This document shows positions 8,895 to 17,572 of a DNA stretch of 64,000 bases, in pieces (positions within the stretch are counted from its first letter, which is position 1; the number at the start of each line of letters is the position of its first letter). The stretch spans positions 1 to 64,000 of the forward strand of contig NZ_WXVV01000025.1 in assembly GCF_013433315.1 (NCBI RefSeq), written 5' to 3'. This DNA is from Pseudomonas crudilactis (GTDB lineage: Bacteria; Pseudomonadota; Gammaproteobacteria; Pseudomonadales; Pseudomonadaceae). A model generated the notes under the pieces. The model was not told where the DNA came from, made no database searches, and saw only the letters and a list, made by a program, of their open reading frames with translations. The translations under genes were made by a program, and so were the position numbers.

Positions 8895-9104
8895 ATGAAG
8901 ATCGATCCGCAAATCACTGCCGAACTGGCAAGGCTCGAGCCCAATCAGATTGGCGTATTGGCCTGGTCATTGTTGGCGCACCCGCCGCTGAGCATGGCCG
9001 GCGGAATTCCCGGTCAGCCTGATCCGGATACTCCCAATGAACAACCGACCGAACCGGGCGAGCCGACCCTTCCGGACGAGCCACCACCGGCACCGGTTGC
9101 CTGA
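8895..9104 (+). CDS. Small conserved hypothetical protein, Pro-rich C-terminus
   Basis: This 69-residue protein starts at an ATG with a good GAGGAG ribosome binding site 6 nt upstream. The N-terminal half (about residues 1-36) looks helical and ends in a short hydrophobic stretch (GVLAWSLLAHPPLSMAGGI). The C-terminal half is a Pro/Glu/Asp-rich low-complexity tail. No signal peptide or known motif is seen. Codon use and GC are like its neighbours, so it is probably a real resident gene. I do not recognise its function. Confidence 0.65.
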   Translation: MKIDPQITAELARLEPNQIGVLAWSLLAHPPLSMAGGIPGQPDPDTPNEQPTEPGEPTLPDEPPPAPVA

Positions 9105-9121
9105 TCTGCATTGAAAATGAA

Positions 9122-9166
9122 TGGCCAGTCAGATGAGGTCTGTGGAAGACGTCAGCTGACTGGCCA
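9122..9166. terminator. Inverted repeat between converging genes
   Basis: An 11-bp perfect stem (TGGCCAGTCAG at 9122-9132, CTGACTGGCCA at 9156-9166) overlaps the stop codon of the minus-strand pdeM gene and follows the small plus-strand gene. The T-runs on either side are weak, so termination is plausible but not certain. Confidence 0.5.
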
Positions 9167-9808
9167 TATTTCGTTATCGCCGATGACGAAAATCCTGCAA
9201 CTTTCCTCCCGTTTCACCGCGTACCCGCCGGTAAAGGCGCCGAATGCCGGCAGCAGACTGATGCGTTCGCCGAGGCGGAAACACGCCAGGCGCAAGCTCT
9301 GCCGACCCATGCCGTTTAGTCGATAGACCGGGTGTACGTGACCGGCCAGCACATGCCTTTCGGGATGTGGGTCCGGTTCATGTTGCAAGGCGAATGGCCC
9401 GAGCAGCAGCGGCTCCGGCACCACGCGGATATTCAGCGATTCAGGCGGATCACCAGCGCGTTTGTCGTGGTTGCCGCGAATCAGCGTCATCGGCAGCTCC
9501 GCGTGGCGCGCACGCCATTGCGCCAGCGCGCTCAGCGTGCCCGGGGCATGAGAGCCGGGCCCGTGGAGGAAATCGCCGAGAAAGATCAATAATCGGCAGG
9601 GCAGCCTTGCCAGCAGTCGATCAAGCACCGCGATGTTGCTCGCCGTGGTGCCGTGTGGGACGGGTTGCCCAAGACTGCGGTAAGCGGCGGCTTTGCCGAA
9701 ATGCACATCGGCAATCAACAGGACCTGTTGCGCGGGCCAATACATGGCTTTCTCGGGCAAGAGCCAAAGTTCTTCGCCGGCCAGACGCACCGGGTAGCCC
9801 GAGTTCAT
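9152..9808 (-). CDS. pdeM: Ligase-associated metallophosphoesterase/endonuclease PdeM
   Basis: The 218-residue protein has the full calcineurin-like metallophosphoesterase signature: DVHFGK (D34), GDFLHG (about 78-83), GNHDKR (112-117) and GHVHP (156-160), which together bind two metal ions. This subfamily travels with an Lhr-type helicase, an ATP-dependent ligase and an MBL exonuclease in a DNA repair gene set; biochemical work on the P. putida set, as I recall it, reported metal-dependent phosphodiesterase/nuclease activity. The start overlaps the stop of the upstream helicase gene by 4 nt (ATGA), so the two are translationally coupled. Confidence 0.92.
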   Translation of the reverse strand: MNSGYPVRLAGEELWLLPEKAMYWPAQQVLLIADVHFGKAAAYRSLGQPVPHGTTASNIAVLDRLLARLPCRLLIFLGDFLHGPGSHAPGTLSALAQWRARHAELPMTLIRGNHDKRAGDPPESLNIRVVPEPLLLGPFALQHEPDPHPERHVLAGHVHPVYRLNGMGRQSLRLACFRLGERISLLPAFGAFTGGYAVKREESCRIFVIGDNEIWPVS

Positions 9809-12294
9809 AGGGATTTATCCTTGTCGGCACTGTTCTCCAGATCACCGACCATTCGCCTGATGCGATCAGCGAGTTTTTCCGAACTCATGCTTTCGCGCAT
9901 GCGCTCCACCAGCAACGGAAACCCTAGCGGTGTAGGACGTTTAACCTGATGCACGTCCAGTTTCATCCCGTTGATCCGTTCCAAAGACTGTTCCAAGCGT
10001 TGAATATCCAGTTCTTCCCGCAGGACTTCTTCCCCGGCCTGGGCCAGCAACAGGTTGTCAGCGTCGTATTGTTTGAACACTTCAAAAAACAGTCCGCTGG
10101 ACGCCTGCACCTGTCGGGTGCTTTTCGGCGCCCCTGGATAGCCGGCGAAGACCAGCCCGGCAATCCGCGCGATCTCGCGAAAACGCCGCAATGCCAGTTC
10201 ACCGGCGTTCAGGCTGGCCAGAACGTCCACCAATAAGTCATCGGCATTAAAGAGGTCGGCATTCAAGTACTCGGCCCAATCGATCGGCGTAGCGCTGAGC
10301 AATTCCAGACCGTAATCGTTCACCGCGATGGAAAATGTCACGGGCTGCCGTTGACTGACGCGCCAGGCCAACAGGCTCGCCAGCCCCAAATGCACCTGGC
10401 GCCCGGCAAACGGATAGAGGAAAAGATGCCAGCCCTCGCGGGACTTCAATACTTCGGCCAACAGGTTGTCTGTCGTGGGCAAACCCGACCAGCGCATCTG
10501 GGTTTCCAGCAACGGTCGCAACGCCTGCATTTCCGGGCCGACGAACTCACCCTGTGCCGCCGCGCTGAAGCGCCTGACCACGGCTTCGGCCAATTCGTTG
10601 GAAAGTGGCATCCGCCCACCATTCCAGCGTGGTACGGCGGCTTTCTTCGCGGTGCTGCGTTTGACGTAAGCGGTCATGTTTTCCACCCGCACCAGCTCCA
10701 GCAAACGTCCGGCAAACAGAAAGCCATCACCCGGTTTAAGTCGCGCGATAAAGCCTTCCTCGACACTGCCTAACTGTTTGCCTCCGCCGCCCTTGCTCCA
10801 GAATTTCAGATGAATGCTCGCATCGCTGACGATGGTGCCGATACTCATGCGGTGGCGCCGAGCCAATCGCGCGTCCGGTACGCGCCAGACGCCGTGCTCG
10901 TCCGGTTCGACCCGGCGATAATCCGGATAGGCTGTCAGAGACATCCCGCCATGGCGTACGAAAGCCAGCGCCCAGGACCAATCGGCGGCTGTCAGGTCAC
11001 GATAAGCCCAGGCGCCCCGGACTTCTTCGTACAACTCATCGGGTAAAAATCCTCCACCCAACGCCATGCTGACCAAATGTTGCACCAGCACATCCAGCGG
11101 TTTGTGCGGTGACAGGCGCGGTTCGATGCGTCGTTGCTCGATGGCATCGCGGGCGGCGGCGGCTTCGATCAATTCAAGGCTGTGAGTCGGCACCAATGTC
11201 ACTCGCGACGTGCGTCCCGGCGCGTGGCCTGAGCGCCCGGCGCGTTGCATCAAACGTGCGACGCCTTTGGCCGAGCCGATTTGCAGCACGCGCTCGACCG
11301 GCAGGAAATCCACCCCCAGGTCCAGGCTTGAGGTGCAGACCACGGCTTTCAACTGCCCGTTCTTCAATGCCTGCTCCACCCAGTCGCGGGTATCTCTGGA
11401 CAGTGAGCTGTGATGCAGGGCAATCAATCCGGCCCAGTCCGGCCGTGCTTCAAGCAGCGCCTGATACCAGATTTCCGACTGCGCCCGAGTATTGGTGAAG
11501 ACCAAGGTGCTGGCGCAGGCCTCCAGTTCAGCAACGACCTGCGGCAACATTTTCAGACCGATGTGCCCGGCCCAGGGGAAACGCTCGATGGCCGGTGGGA
11601 GGAGGGTGTCGACCTTCAGCGATTTTTCGCTTTGTCCCTGAATGCTGATGCCGCCGCCCTGTGGGATCAGCACTTGTTCGGCGTGGGATTGATTACCGAG
11701 GGTGGCGGACACGCCCCAGACGATCAGCTCAGGTTGCCAATGCCGCAGGCGGGCGAGGGCCAGTTGCAGTTGCACGCCGCGTTTGTTGCCCAGCAGTTCG
11801 TGCCATTCATCGACGACGATCATGCGCAGTGTCGACAGCGCCACTTGGGCATCGGCACGGGCGAGCAGCAACGTCAGGCTTTCCGGCGTGGTGATCAGCG
11901 TGGTCGGCAGACGTCGGCTCTGCCGGGCACGCTCGCTGCTGCTGGTGTCACCTGTACGTAGACCGATGCTCCACGGCAGTTGCAGGTCATCGACCGGCGC
12001 TTGCAAGGCGCACGCGGTGTCGGCGGCGAGGGCGCGCATGGGGGTGATCCACAGGACCGTCAGCGGCTCGGCGGGTTGTTTGCGTTTGCGCGGGGTTTCG
12101 AGGGGAGGCAGCAAGCGAGCGAAGCGATTGAGTGCCGCGAACCACACCGCATAGGTTTTACCGGCGCCGGTGCTTGCGTGAAGGAGACCGGATTGGCCGT
12201 TTTTGACCGCCGCCCACACCTGCTTCTGAAAGGCGAACGGCTTCCATCTGCGGGCGCTGAACCAGATTTTTGCGAGGTCTAGGGATTTCGCCAT
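9805..12294 (-). CDS. Ligase-associated Lhr-type DEXH-box DNA helicase
   Basis: This 829-residue superfamily 2 helicase corresponds to the Lhr-Core type. Walker A is STGAGKT (residues 41-47) and motif II is DEWH (162-165). The SAT-like motif VSATLG, the TNTRAQSE stretch and the motif VI run MQRAGRSGHAPG follow in the second RecA domain. The rest fits the winged-helix and Lhr-specific domains. Lhr-Core enzymes are 3'-to-5' translocating ATPases that unwind RNA:DNA hybrids. Together with PdeM (overlapping downstream), the ligase and the exonuclease at 17.6-20.3 kb it makes up the repair set. Here about 5.3 kb of other genes separate the halves. Confidence 0.93.
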   Translation of the reverse strand: MAKSLDLAKIWFSARRWKPFAFQKQVWAAVKNGQSGLLHASTGAGKTYAVWFAALNRFARLLPPLETPRKRKQPAEPLTVLWITPMRALAADTACALQAPVDDLQLPWSIGLRTGDTSSSERARQSRRLPTTLITTPESLTLLLARADAQVALSTLRMIVVDEWHELLGNKRGVQLQLALARLRHWQPELIVWGVSATLGNQSHAEQVLIPQGGGISIQGQSEKSLKVDTLLPPAIERFPWAGHIGLKMLPQVVAELEACASTLVFTNTRAQSEIWYQALLEARPDWAGLIALHHSSLSRDTRDWVEQALKNGQLKAVVCTSSLDLGVDFLPVERVLQIGSAKGVARLMQRAGRSGHAPGRTSRVTLVPTHSLELIEAAAARDAIEQRRIEPRLSPHKPLDVLVQHLVSMALGGGFLPDELYEEVRGAWAYRDLTAADWSWALAFVRHGGMSLTAYPDYRRVEPDEHGVWRVPDARLARRHRMSIGTIVSDASIHLKFWSKGGGGKQLGSVEEGFIARLKPGDGFLFAGRLLELVRVENMTAYVKRSTAKKAAVPRWNGGRMPLSNELAEAVVRRFSAAAQGEFVGPEMQALRPLLETQMRWSGLPTTDNLLAEVLKSREGWHLFLYPFAGRQVHLGLASLLAWRVSQRQPVTFSIAVNDYGLELLSATPIDWAEYLNADLFNADDLLVDVLASLNAGELALRRFREIARIAGLVFAGYPGAPKSTRQVQASSGLFFEVFKQYDADNLLLAQAGEEVLREELDIQRLEQSLERINGMKLDVHQVKRPTPLGFPLLVERMRESMSSEKLADRIRRMVGDLENSADKDKSL

Positions 12295-12433
12295 GCCGGC
12301 TGCACGCGCTCTGGAAGTGTACTTCCAATGACCGCAACAACCTGCGAAAGGTTTAAAAACAACGCAATCCCGGTGCAGGCGCTGCCGAAGTCTGGAGCTG
12401 TTATTGAAAATCAGGTTGTTGATCAGGCTTTGT

Positions 12434-12455
12434 CAACTGTCAAAGTTGACAGTTG
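12434..12455. promoter_or_regulatory. 22-bp perfect palindrome, lux-box-like operator candidate
   Basis: CAACTGTCAA and TTGACAGTTG are exact reverse complements around a 2-nt centre. The inner 20 bases fit the NNCT-N12-AGNN layout of LuxR-family (lux/las) boxes. It lies about 80 nt before the start of the AT-rich gene at 12536, with a TTTAAT-like -10 about 25-45 nt further on. The palindrome is seen directly; LuxR binding is inference, and another dimeric regulator is equally possible. Confidence 0.6.
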
Positions 12456-12535
12456 TTGGCTGCTTTTAAGTGTGTTCAATTTAATCTGCAAGTTTTTCTT
12501 GTGTGGTTAAAGAATCCATATATGAGGTTGTCGAT

Positions 12536-12982
12536 ATGAACGCAAACGTCCAACGCAAACTGAATAAGATTTTTAGTAGTGATCAATGGTTGGAAGGCTC
12601 CTTCGACGCTGTCGTAAAAGGTCCAGAAGGTGAAACTTATAATTTTTCACATCAACAAGTTGCGTATCGGAGCAGCGTAGACGGGAATTACCATATCCTG
12701 GATAACGTCGTCACAGATCATACATTCGAAGGTCTCAGGCTGAATGTGGCGATTGGGAAAAACACTCGGCCCGGTGATTACACCCTTGAGACGACTGAAG
12801 ACTTGCCCGTGGCAGTAATTTTAGGCACAGGTTTTTTCTTTGGTTTCGTTAAAGGAAAACTGCGCTTGGAAGCTAATAGTAACGGTGCACTTTCTGGCAC
12901 TTTTTCAGGAGAGGTTTCGCTCGGCGGATTGGTGTACAAGATTCAAAGTGCGAAGTTTGTAGTAGAAGGTGTGCCGATCTAG
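12536..12982 (+). CDS. AT-rich orphan gene, unknown beta-rich protein
   Basis: The 148-residue product starts at MNANVQRKLNKIF, preceded by a GAGG ribosome binding site; a start 33 nt upstream is in frame but lacks one. There is no signal peptide or transmembrane segment apart from a short Gly/Phe-rich stretch (VILGTGFFFGFVKGKLRLE, about residues 95-113). Alternating hydrophobic and polar residues suggest beta structure. The gene is clearly richer in A+T than its neighbours, suggesting acquisition or a distinct expression class. It sits between two halves of a repair cluster, behind a palindromic operator candidate and before a bidirectional hairpin. Function is not recognised. Confidence 0.75.
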   Translation: MNANVQRKLNKIFSSDQWLEGSFDAVVKGPEGETYNFSHQQVAYRSSVDGNYHILDNVVTDHTFEGLRLNVAIGKNTRPGDYTLETTEDLPVAVILGTGFFFGFVKGKLRLEANSNGALSGTFSGEVSLGGLVYKIQSAKFVVEGVPI

Positions 12983-12999
12983 ATGCGTAGCAATGAATA

Positions 13000-13022
13000 G
13001 CGGGCCATTGGACATGGCCCGC
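13000..13022. terminator. Hairpin between converging genes
   Basis: A 9-bp perfect stem (GCGGGCCAT/ATGGCCCGC) with a 5-nt loop lies between the stop of the orphan gene and the 3' end of the ABC operon. T-rich sequence follows on the plus strand (CTTTTATTTT). It probably terminates the orphan gene and possibly also the operon. Confidence 0.7.
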
Positions 13023-13033
13023 TCGCAACTCTT

Positions 13034-13798
13034 TTATTTTAAGTTGCCGCTGAGAAATTGTTTGAGGCGTTCGCTTTTCGGGTTGCCGAGCACTTCTTCG
13101 GGGGCGCCTTCTTCTTCCACCAGACCTTGATGCAGGAACAACACCTGGCTGGAAACTTTACGGGCAAAACTCATCTCATGGGTCACCATGATCATCGTCC
13201 GGCCTTCCTCGGCCAAACCTTGAATCACCTTCAACACTTCGCCGACCAATTCCGGGTCCAGCGCCGAAGTCGGTTCATCGAACAACATCACCTCCGGCTC
13301 CATCGCCAGCGCCCGGGCAATCGCCACGCGCTGTTGCTGGCCGCCGGACAAAAACGCCGGGTATTGATCCGCCACCCGCGCCGGCAAGCCGACCTTGTCC
13401 AGATAACGCCGCGCACGATCGTCGGCTTCCTGTTTGCTGCAACCCAGCACCCGGCGCGGGGCCATGGTGATGTTTTCCAGCACGGTCATGTGGCTCCACA
13501 GGTTGAAATGCTGGAACACCATCGCCAAACGCGTGCGCAGGCGTTGCAGTTCATCGGCGTCGGCGACGTGCATGCCGTGGCGATCGGTGACCATGCGGAT
13601 CGCCTGGCCATCGAGGCTCATGGCGCCGTCGTTGGGTTGTTCGAGAAAGTTGATGCAGCGCAAGAAGGTGCTTTTGCCCGAGCCACTGGCGCCGATCAGG
13701 CTGATCACGTCGCCGGTCCTGGCCTTGAGCGAAACGCCTTTGAGCACCTGATGGTCGCCATAGCTTTTATGCAGGCCTTCAACGGTCAGTTTGTACAT
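13034..13798 (-). CDS. aotP: Basic amino acid ABC transporter, ATP-binding subunit (AotP/HisP type)
   Basis: This 254-residue cytoplasmic ATPase energises amino acid uptake. Walker A is GASGSGKST (36-44), the Q-loop region follows, the ABC signature reads LSGGQQQR and Walker B ends LFDEPTSALD. It matches the polar amino acid (PAAT) subfamily of HisP/ArtP/AotP. It is the last gene of a five-gene operon ordered binding protein, two permeases, an AotO-like hydrolase, ATPase, the same order as the arginine/ornithine aotJQMOP operon. Unlike the classic locus, no argR follows, so the exact substrate and symbol are tentative. Confidence 0.85.
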   Translation of the reverse strand: MYKLTVEGLHKSYGDHQVLKGVSLKARTGDVISLIGASGSGKSTFLRCINFLEQPNDGAMSLDGQAIRMVTDRHGMHVADADELQRLRTRLAMVFQHFNLWSHMTVLENITMAPRRVLGCSKQEADDRARRYLDKVGLPARVADQYPAFLSGGQQQRVAIARALAMEPEVMLFDEPTSALDPELVGEVLKVIQGLAEEGRTMIMVTHEMSFARKVSSQVLFLHQGLVEEEGAPEEVLGNPKSERLKQFLSGNLK

Positions 13799-13811
13799 GG
13801 GACGAGCATCC

Positions 13812-14930
13812 TCAAGGCGAAAGTAGGTAGCCGCTGCGGTAGGCTTCGGCGCCCGCGACGTGGGCGATGACCATGCCGGCAGTGGCCATGCGGCGCAGCG
13901 AACGGGCGTACATAAGCCCGGCAGTGGTGCAATGAATGGGGGTGATCCGGTCGTGGATCGGATCGATGATTTCGGCGATCTGCTGTCCGGCTTCCAGGAC
14001 TTGTCCCGCCGTGGCGGTGTACACCAGCAGGCCGCCGACCGGCGTGGTCACCGGTTCGACTCCCGCAAGAGGCGTGGCCGGGAACGGCAATGGCGGCTGC
14101 GGTTTGGTTTCGCCGACGATCGCATCGGACTGGATCAGGTAGTCGATCAGCGCCTGGCAGTCGCGGCTGGCCAGCGGATGGGTGACGTCACCCTGGCCAC
14201 GTAATTCGACGGTCACCGAGAAACTGCCGAGCGGAATTTCAAAGTGTTCGCCGAAGCGTTCCTTCAATTGCCACCATAGCAGCGTGAAGCATTCATCGAA
14301 CGACTGGCCGCCGGAATCGGTGGCCAGCAGGCTTGCCTGCGCTTCGATGTAGCGCGCCAGCGGTTCAACCTGCGGCCACGCTTCGGGCGTGGTGTAGAGG
14401 TGAACAACCGATTCGAAGTCGCAGTGCAGGTCGAGCACCATGTCCGCATCGCAGGCCAGCCGTTGCAGGGTCAGACGCTGGGATTGCAGTTGCGTGCTGG
14501 CGGTCTGGCGGGCGAGGGCATCGCGCAGATGCGTGCGGATAAGTTCGAGGTTGTGCTGCGGATCGTCATTCAGCTTGCCTTCGATGGCGTTGCCGATCTC
14601 TTCGCTGAGATCGACGAACCAGCGGTTGAAGTTCTGCCCACTCTCCAGTTCGTAGCGGCCCAGCGGCACGTCCATCAGCACTTGTTCGAGGCCGACCGGG
14701 TTGGCCACTGGCACCAGCACGATTTGGCTGCGCAGGCGGCCAGCGGCTTCGAGCTCGGCCAGACGTTGCTTGAGGTGCCAGGCAACGAGCATGCCCGGCA
14801 GTTCGTCGGCATGCAGCGAAGACTGAATGTAAACCTTGCCCTTGGCCTGCTCCGGGCCGAAGTGGAAGCTGTGGATCTGTCGCGCAGTCCCCGGCAGAGG
14901 GGCCAGCAAGTCATGGATCAGGTGGCGCAT
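13812..14930 (-). CDS. aotO: AotO-like succinylglutamate desuccinylase/aspartoacylase family protein
   Basis: The 372-residue protein belongs to the zinc-dependent M14-like acylase family. The early segment SSLHADELPG supplies the first His/Glu metal ligands, and VLDLHCD (about residue 160) the third His. A C-terminal beta domain from about 285 (GGLLVYTATAGQVLEAGQ) looks biotinyl/barrel-like. In the aot operon of P. aeruginosa the equivalent gene is reported to be unnecessary for transport, so it may process an imported amino acid derivative. It sits 13 nt upstream of the ATPase gene. Confidence 0.82.
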   Translation of the reverse strand: MRHLIHDLLAPLPGTARQIHSFHFGPEQAKGKVYIQSSLHADELPGMLVAWHLKQRLAELEAAGRLRSQIVLVPVANPVGLEQVLMDVPLGRYELESGQNFNRWFVDLSEEIGNAIEGKLNDDPQHNLELIRTHLRDALARQTASTQLQSQRLTLQRLACDADMVLDLHCDFESVVHLYTTPEAWPQVEPLARYIEAQASLLATDSGGQSFDECFTLLWWQLKERFGEHFEIPLGSFSVTVELRGQGDVTHPLASRDCQALIDYLIQSDAIVGETKPQPPLPFPATPLAGVEPVTTPVGGLLVYTATAGQVLEAGQQIAEIIDPIHDRITPIHCTTAGLMYARSLRRMATAGMVIAHVAGAEAYRSGYLLSP

Positions 14931-14958
14931 TTTTTATCTCTTTATTCCTGAGCTGGGC

Positions 14959-15669
14959 CTAGTGAGTCGGCCCGAGGAAGGCCAGCCATCGGCGTTCGGC
15001 AAGGCGGAACAGGCCGACCAGCGCAAAGGTAATGGTCAGGTAGATCAGCGCGGCGATGCCGAACGACTGAAAGGTCAGGAAGGTCGCCGAGTTGGCGTCC
15101 CGCGCGACTTTCAGGATGTCGGGGATGGTCGCGGTGAAGGCCACGGTGGTCGAGTGCAGCATCAGGATCACTTCGTTGCTGTAATACGGCAACGATCGGC
15201 GCAGCGCCGACGGCATGATCACGTAGGCATACAGCTTCCAGCCGGTCAGCCCGTAAGCCTTGGCCGCTTCGACTTCGCCGTGGTTCATGCTGCGAATCGC
15301 CCCGGCGAAAATCTCCGTGGTGTAGGCGCAGGTGTTGAGGGCGAAGGCGAGGATCGTGCAGTTCATCGCATCGCGGAAGAAACTGTCGAGCAATGGCTGC
15401 GCACGCACGGCGGCGAGGCTGTAGATCCCGGTGTAGCAGATCAGCAACTGGATATACAGCGGCGTGCCACGGAACAGGTAGGTGTAAAACTGCACCGGCC
15501 AGCGAATGTAGAAGTGCGGCGAAACCCGCGCAATCGATAACGGAATCGACACCAGAAAACCGATGAAGATCGAGGCGCTGAGCAGCCACAGCGTCATCGC
15601 CAGCCCGGTGATGTTCTGGCCGTCGGTATAAAGGAAGGCGCGCCAGTATTCCTGCAGAAGTTCGATCAT
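14959..15669 (-). CDS. aotM: Basic amino acid ABC transporter, permease (AotM/HisM type)
   Basis: This 236-residue inner-membrane protein has about five hydrophobic helices. The cytoplasmic EAA loop reads EVEAAKAYGLTGWKLYAYVIMP, which docks onto the ATPase. It pairs with the preceding permease as the HisM-like half of the channel. Its start overlaps the upstream permease stop by 4 nt, so the two subunits should be made in equal amounts. Confidence 0.88.
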   Translation of the reverse strand: MIELLQEYWRAFLYTDGQNITGLAMTLWLLSASIFIGFLVSIPLSIARVSPHFYIRWPVQFYTYLFRGTPLYIQLLICYTGIYSLAAVRAQPLLDSFFRDAMNCTILAFALNTCAYTTEIFAGAIRSMNHGEVEAAKAYGLTGWKLYAYVIMPSALRRSLPYYSNEVILMLHSTTVAFTATIPDILKVARDANSATFLTFQSFGIAALIYLTITFALVGLFRLAERRWLAFLGPTH

Positions 15670-16394
15670 CGTACGGCCTCCCGGGCACCGGCGGCGTAGC
15701 GGCGTTCGAGCCAGCGCAGGATGAAGTTCGAAGCACTGGTGATCAGCAGATAGATCAACGCGGCCAGGACCAGGAAGTAGAACAGTTGATAAGTGCTTTT
15801 ACCGGCGTCCTGCGCGGCTTTGACCAGATCCGCCAAACCGATGATCGACACCAGCGCGGTGGCCTTGAGCATCACCATCCAGTTGTTGCCGATGCCCGGT
15901 AGGGCGAAGCGCATCATTTGCGGGAACACCACGAAACGAAAACGCTGGCCACGTTTGAGACCATACGCGGTGGCCGCTTCGACCTGACCGCGCGGCACCG
16001 CGAGGATCGCACCACGGAAGGTTTCGGTGAAATACGCACCATAAATGAAGCCCAGGGTCAGCACCCCGGCACTGAACGGGTCGATTTCGATGTATTCCCA
16101 TTCCATGTAATCGGTGAGGGTCGTCAGCCAGGTTTGCAGGCTGTAGAAAATCAGCAGCATCAGCACCAGATCCGGCACGCCGCGAATCAGCGTGGTGTAG
16201 AGCTGGGCAGGCAGGCGCACCAGTTTGACTTTTGACAGTTTGGCGCTGGCGCCGAGCAGGCCGAGCAACACGGCCACCAGCAGCGACATCGCCGATAATT
16301 TGATGGTCATCCAGGTGCCTTCCAGCAGCAAAGGACCGAAGCCTTTGAGGCTGAAGGCGGAGAGCCCCAGATTTTGCAGGAGGGTTTCGAACAT
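15666..16394 (-). CDS. aotQ: Basic amino acid ABC transporter, permease (AotQ/HisQ type)
   Basis: The 242-residue protein is the HisQ-like permease half, with an amphipathic N-terminus (MFETLLQNLGLSAFSLKGFG) then five hydrophobic helices. The EAA loop is QVEAATAYGLKRGQRFRFVVFP. It lies 56 nt downstream of the binding-protein gene, a gap often used to keep the binding protein in excess, and overlaps aotM by 4 nt. Confidence 0.88.
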   Translation of the reverse strand: MFETLLQNLGLSAFSLKGFGPLLLEGTWMTIKLSAMSLLVAVLLGLLGASAKLSKVKLVRLPAQLYTTLIRGVPDLVLMLLIFYSLQTWLTTLTDYMEWEYIEIDPFSAGVLTLGFIYGAYFTETFRGAILAVPRGQVEAATAYGLKRGQRFRFVVFPQMMRFALPGIGNNWMVMLKATALVSIIGLADLVKAAQDAGKSTYQLFYFLVLAALIYLLITSASNFILRWLERRYAAGAREAVR

Positions 16395-16450
16395 AAATCA
16401 GCAACCTGAGCGGATGGAAAAGGCGCCCATCGAGGATGGGCGCCGGGGCA

Positions 16451-17233
16451 TTATTTGCCGCTGTACAGATTCAGATCGCCAAAGTGTTTCTTTTGAATCT
16501 CGGCGTATTTGCCGTCATCGTGTAACGCTTTGATACCTTTATCTAAAAGCGCTTTCAGCTCAGTGTTACCTTTCTTAATACCGACAGCGGTTTTGGCTGG
16601 CAGCAATTCGTTGTCGACTGGCTTGCTGACGTCATAGTCGGCGCCCTGTGGCGACTTCAAAAAGCCCAGTTCGGCTTGCAGCATGTCCTGGATGCCGGCG
16701 TCGAGACGGCCGGAGGTCAGGTCGGAGTAAACCTGATCCTGGTTCTGATAGGCCTGGGTTTTCACGCCGGCCTTGTCCAGCACGGCTTTGGCGTAGGCTT
16801 CCTGAATGGTGCCCTGCTCGTAACCAACGGTTTTACCCTTCAGCGACGCGACGTCGGCGGTGATGCCGGAGCCTTTTTTCGACACGTAAGCGGTCGGGCC
16901 GGAGAACAGCTCACTGGAGAAATCGATGACTTTCTCGCGGGCCGGGGTCACGGTCATCGACGAGATCACACCGTCGAATTTGTTGGCCTTGAGGCCCGGA
17001 ATCATGCCGTCGAAGTCACTTTCGACCCACTTGCACTTGACCTTCAGCTCGGCACAGATCGCGTTGCCCAGATCGATGTCGAAGCCCACCAGGCTGCCGT
17101 CGGCCGCTTTCGACTCAAACGGTGCGTACGAAGGGTCAACGCCAAAGCGCAGCTCTTTGTATTCCTTGGCCAGCGCGGAGCCAGCGGCCATGCACAACGC
17201 CAGTGCAGAAAGGGTCAGCAATGCTTTTTTCAT
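16451..17233 (-). CDS. aotJ: Basic amino acid ABC transporter, periplasmic binding protein (AotJ/HisJ type)
   Basis: This 260-residue precursor has a Sec signal peptide cleaved near AGSALA-KEYKELRFG (residue 22). The mature two-lobed type II binding protein contains the family signature GFDIDLGNAICAEL and FDGMIPGLKANKFD. It captures lysine, arginine, ornithine or histidine in the periplasm for the AotQM-P channel. As first gene of the operon it is preceded by a 339-nt region with its promoter. The LAO/HisJ-like family is clear; the precise ligand is not. Confidence 0.88.
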   Translation of the reverse strand: MKKALLTLSALALCMAAGSALAKEYKELRFGVDPSYAPFESKAADGSLVGFDIDLGNAICAELKVKCKWVESDFDGMIPGLKANKFDGVISSMTVTPAREKVIDFSSELFSGPTAYVSKKGSGITADVASLKGKTVGYEQGTIQEAYAKAVLDKAGVKTQAYQNQDQVYSDLTSGRLDAGIQDMLQAELGFLKSPQGADYDVSKPVDNELLPAKTAVGIKKGNTELKALLDKGIKALHDDGKYAEIQKKHFGDLNLYSGK

Positions 17234-17572
17234 TATTCAATCCCTAAGAACCAATATGAGCGCTTGTGGCGCAGAATTATTGTTACTGGAACGCGTACGA
17301 CCTATAGAAAGTAGCAATTTCCGAACCAGAGTCCCGAACAAGTGTTTTAAAAGGTTGGGCGGGGAGAGATGAGAGTGATTGAATGCCCGGAAATGGGCAT
17401 CGCAGAAAGCATGCACTGATTTGCAGCCGACCGTTCCCACGCGCAGCAAAGGAATGCAGCCCGGGACGCTCCGCGTCTCCTCCAAAGCCGAACGCGGAGC
17501 GACCGTTTTGAGGCATTCCCACGCAGAGCGTGTGGACGATCAAATGATCGATTGTTGTCCCGGGAAAAGGGG
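17234..17572. other. Intergenic region: aot promoter and degenerate REP-like repeats
   Basis: This 339-nt gap has no credible gene. The part next to aotJ (about 17234-17340) is AT-richer and should hold the operon promoter. From about 17430 to 17535 lie fragments of a common Pseudomonas repeat, with a 10-bp inverted repeat CGCTCCGCGT (17467-17476) / ACGCGGAGCG (17492-17501) and copies of GCATTCCCACGC. These mark the 3' side of the ligase gene. Confidence 0.65.

Noticed and set aside
13034..17233. Firm naming of the ABC operon as aot with argR control
   Set aside because: Gene order matches aotJQMOP, but no argR follows and ligand specificity cannot be read from sequence, so the symbols are given as tentative.
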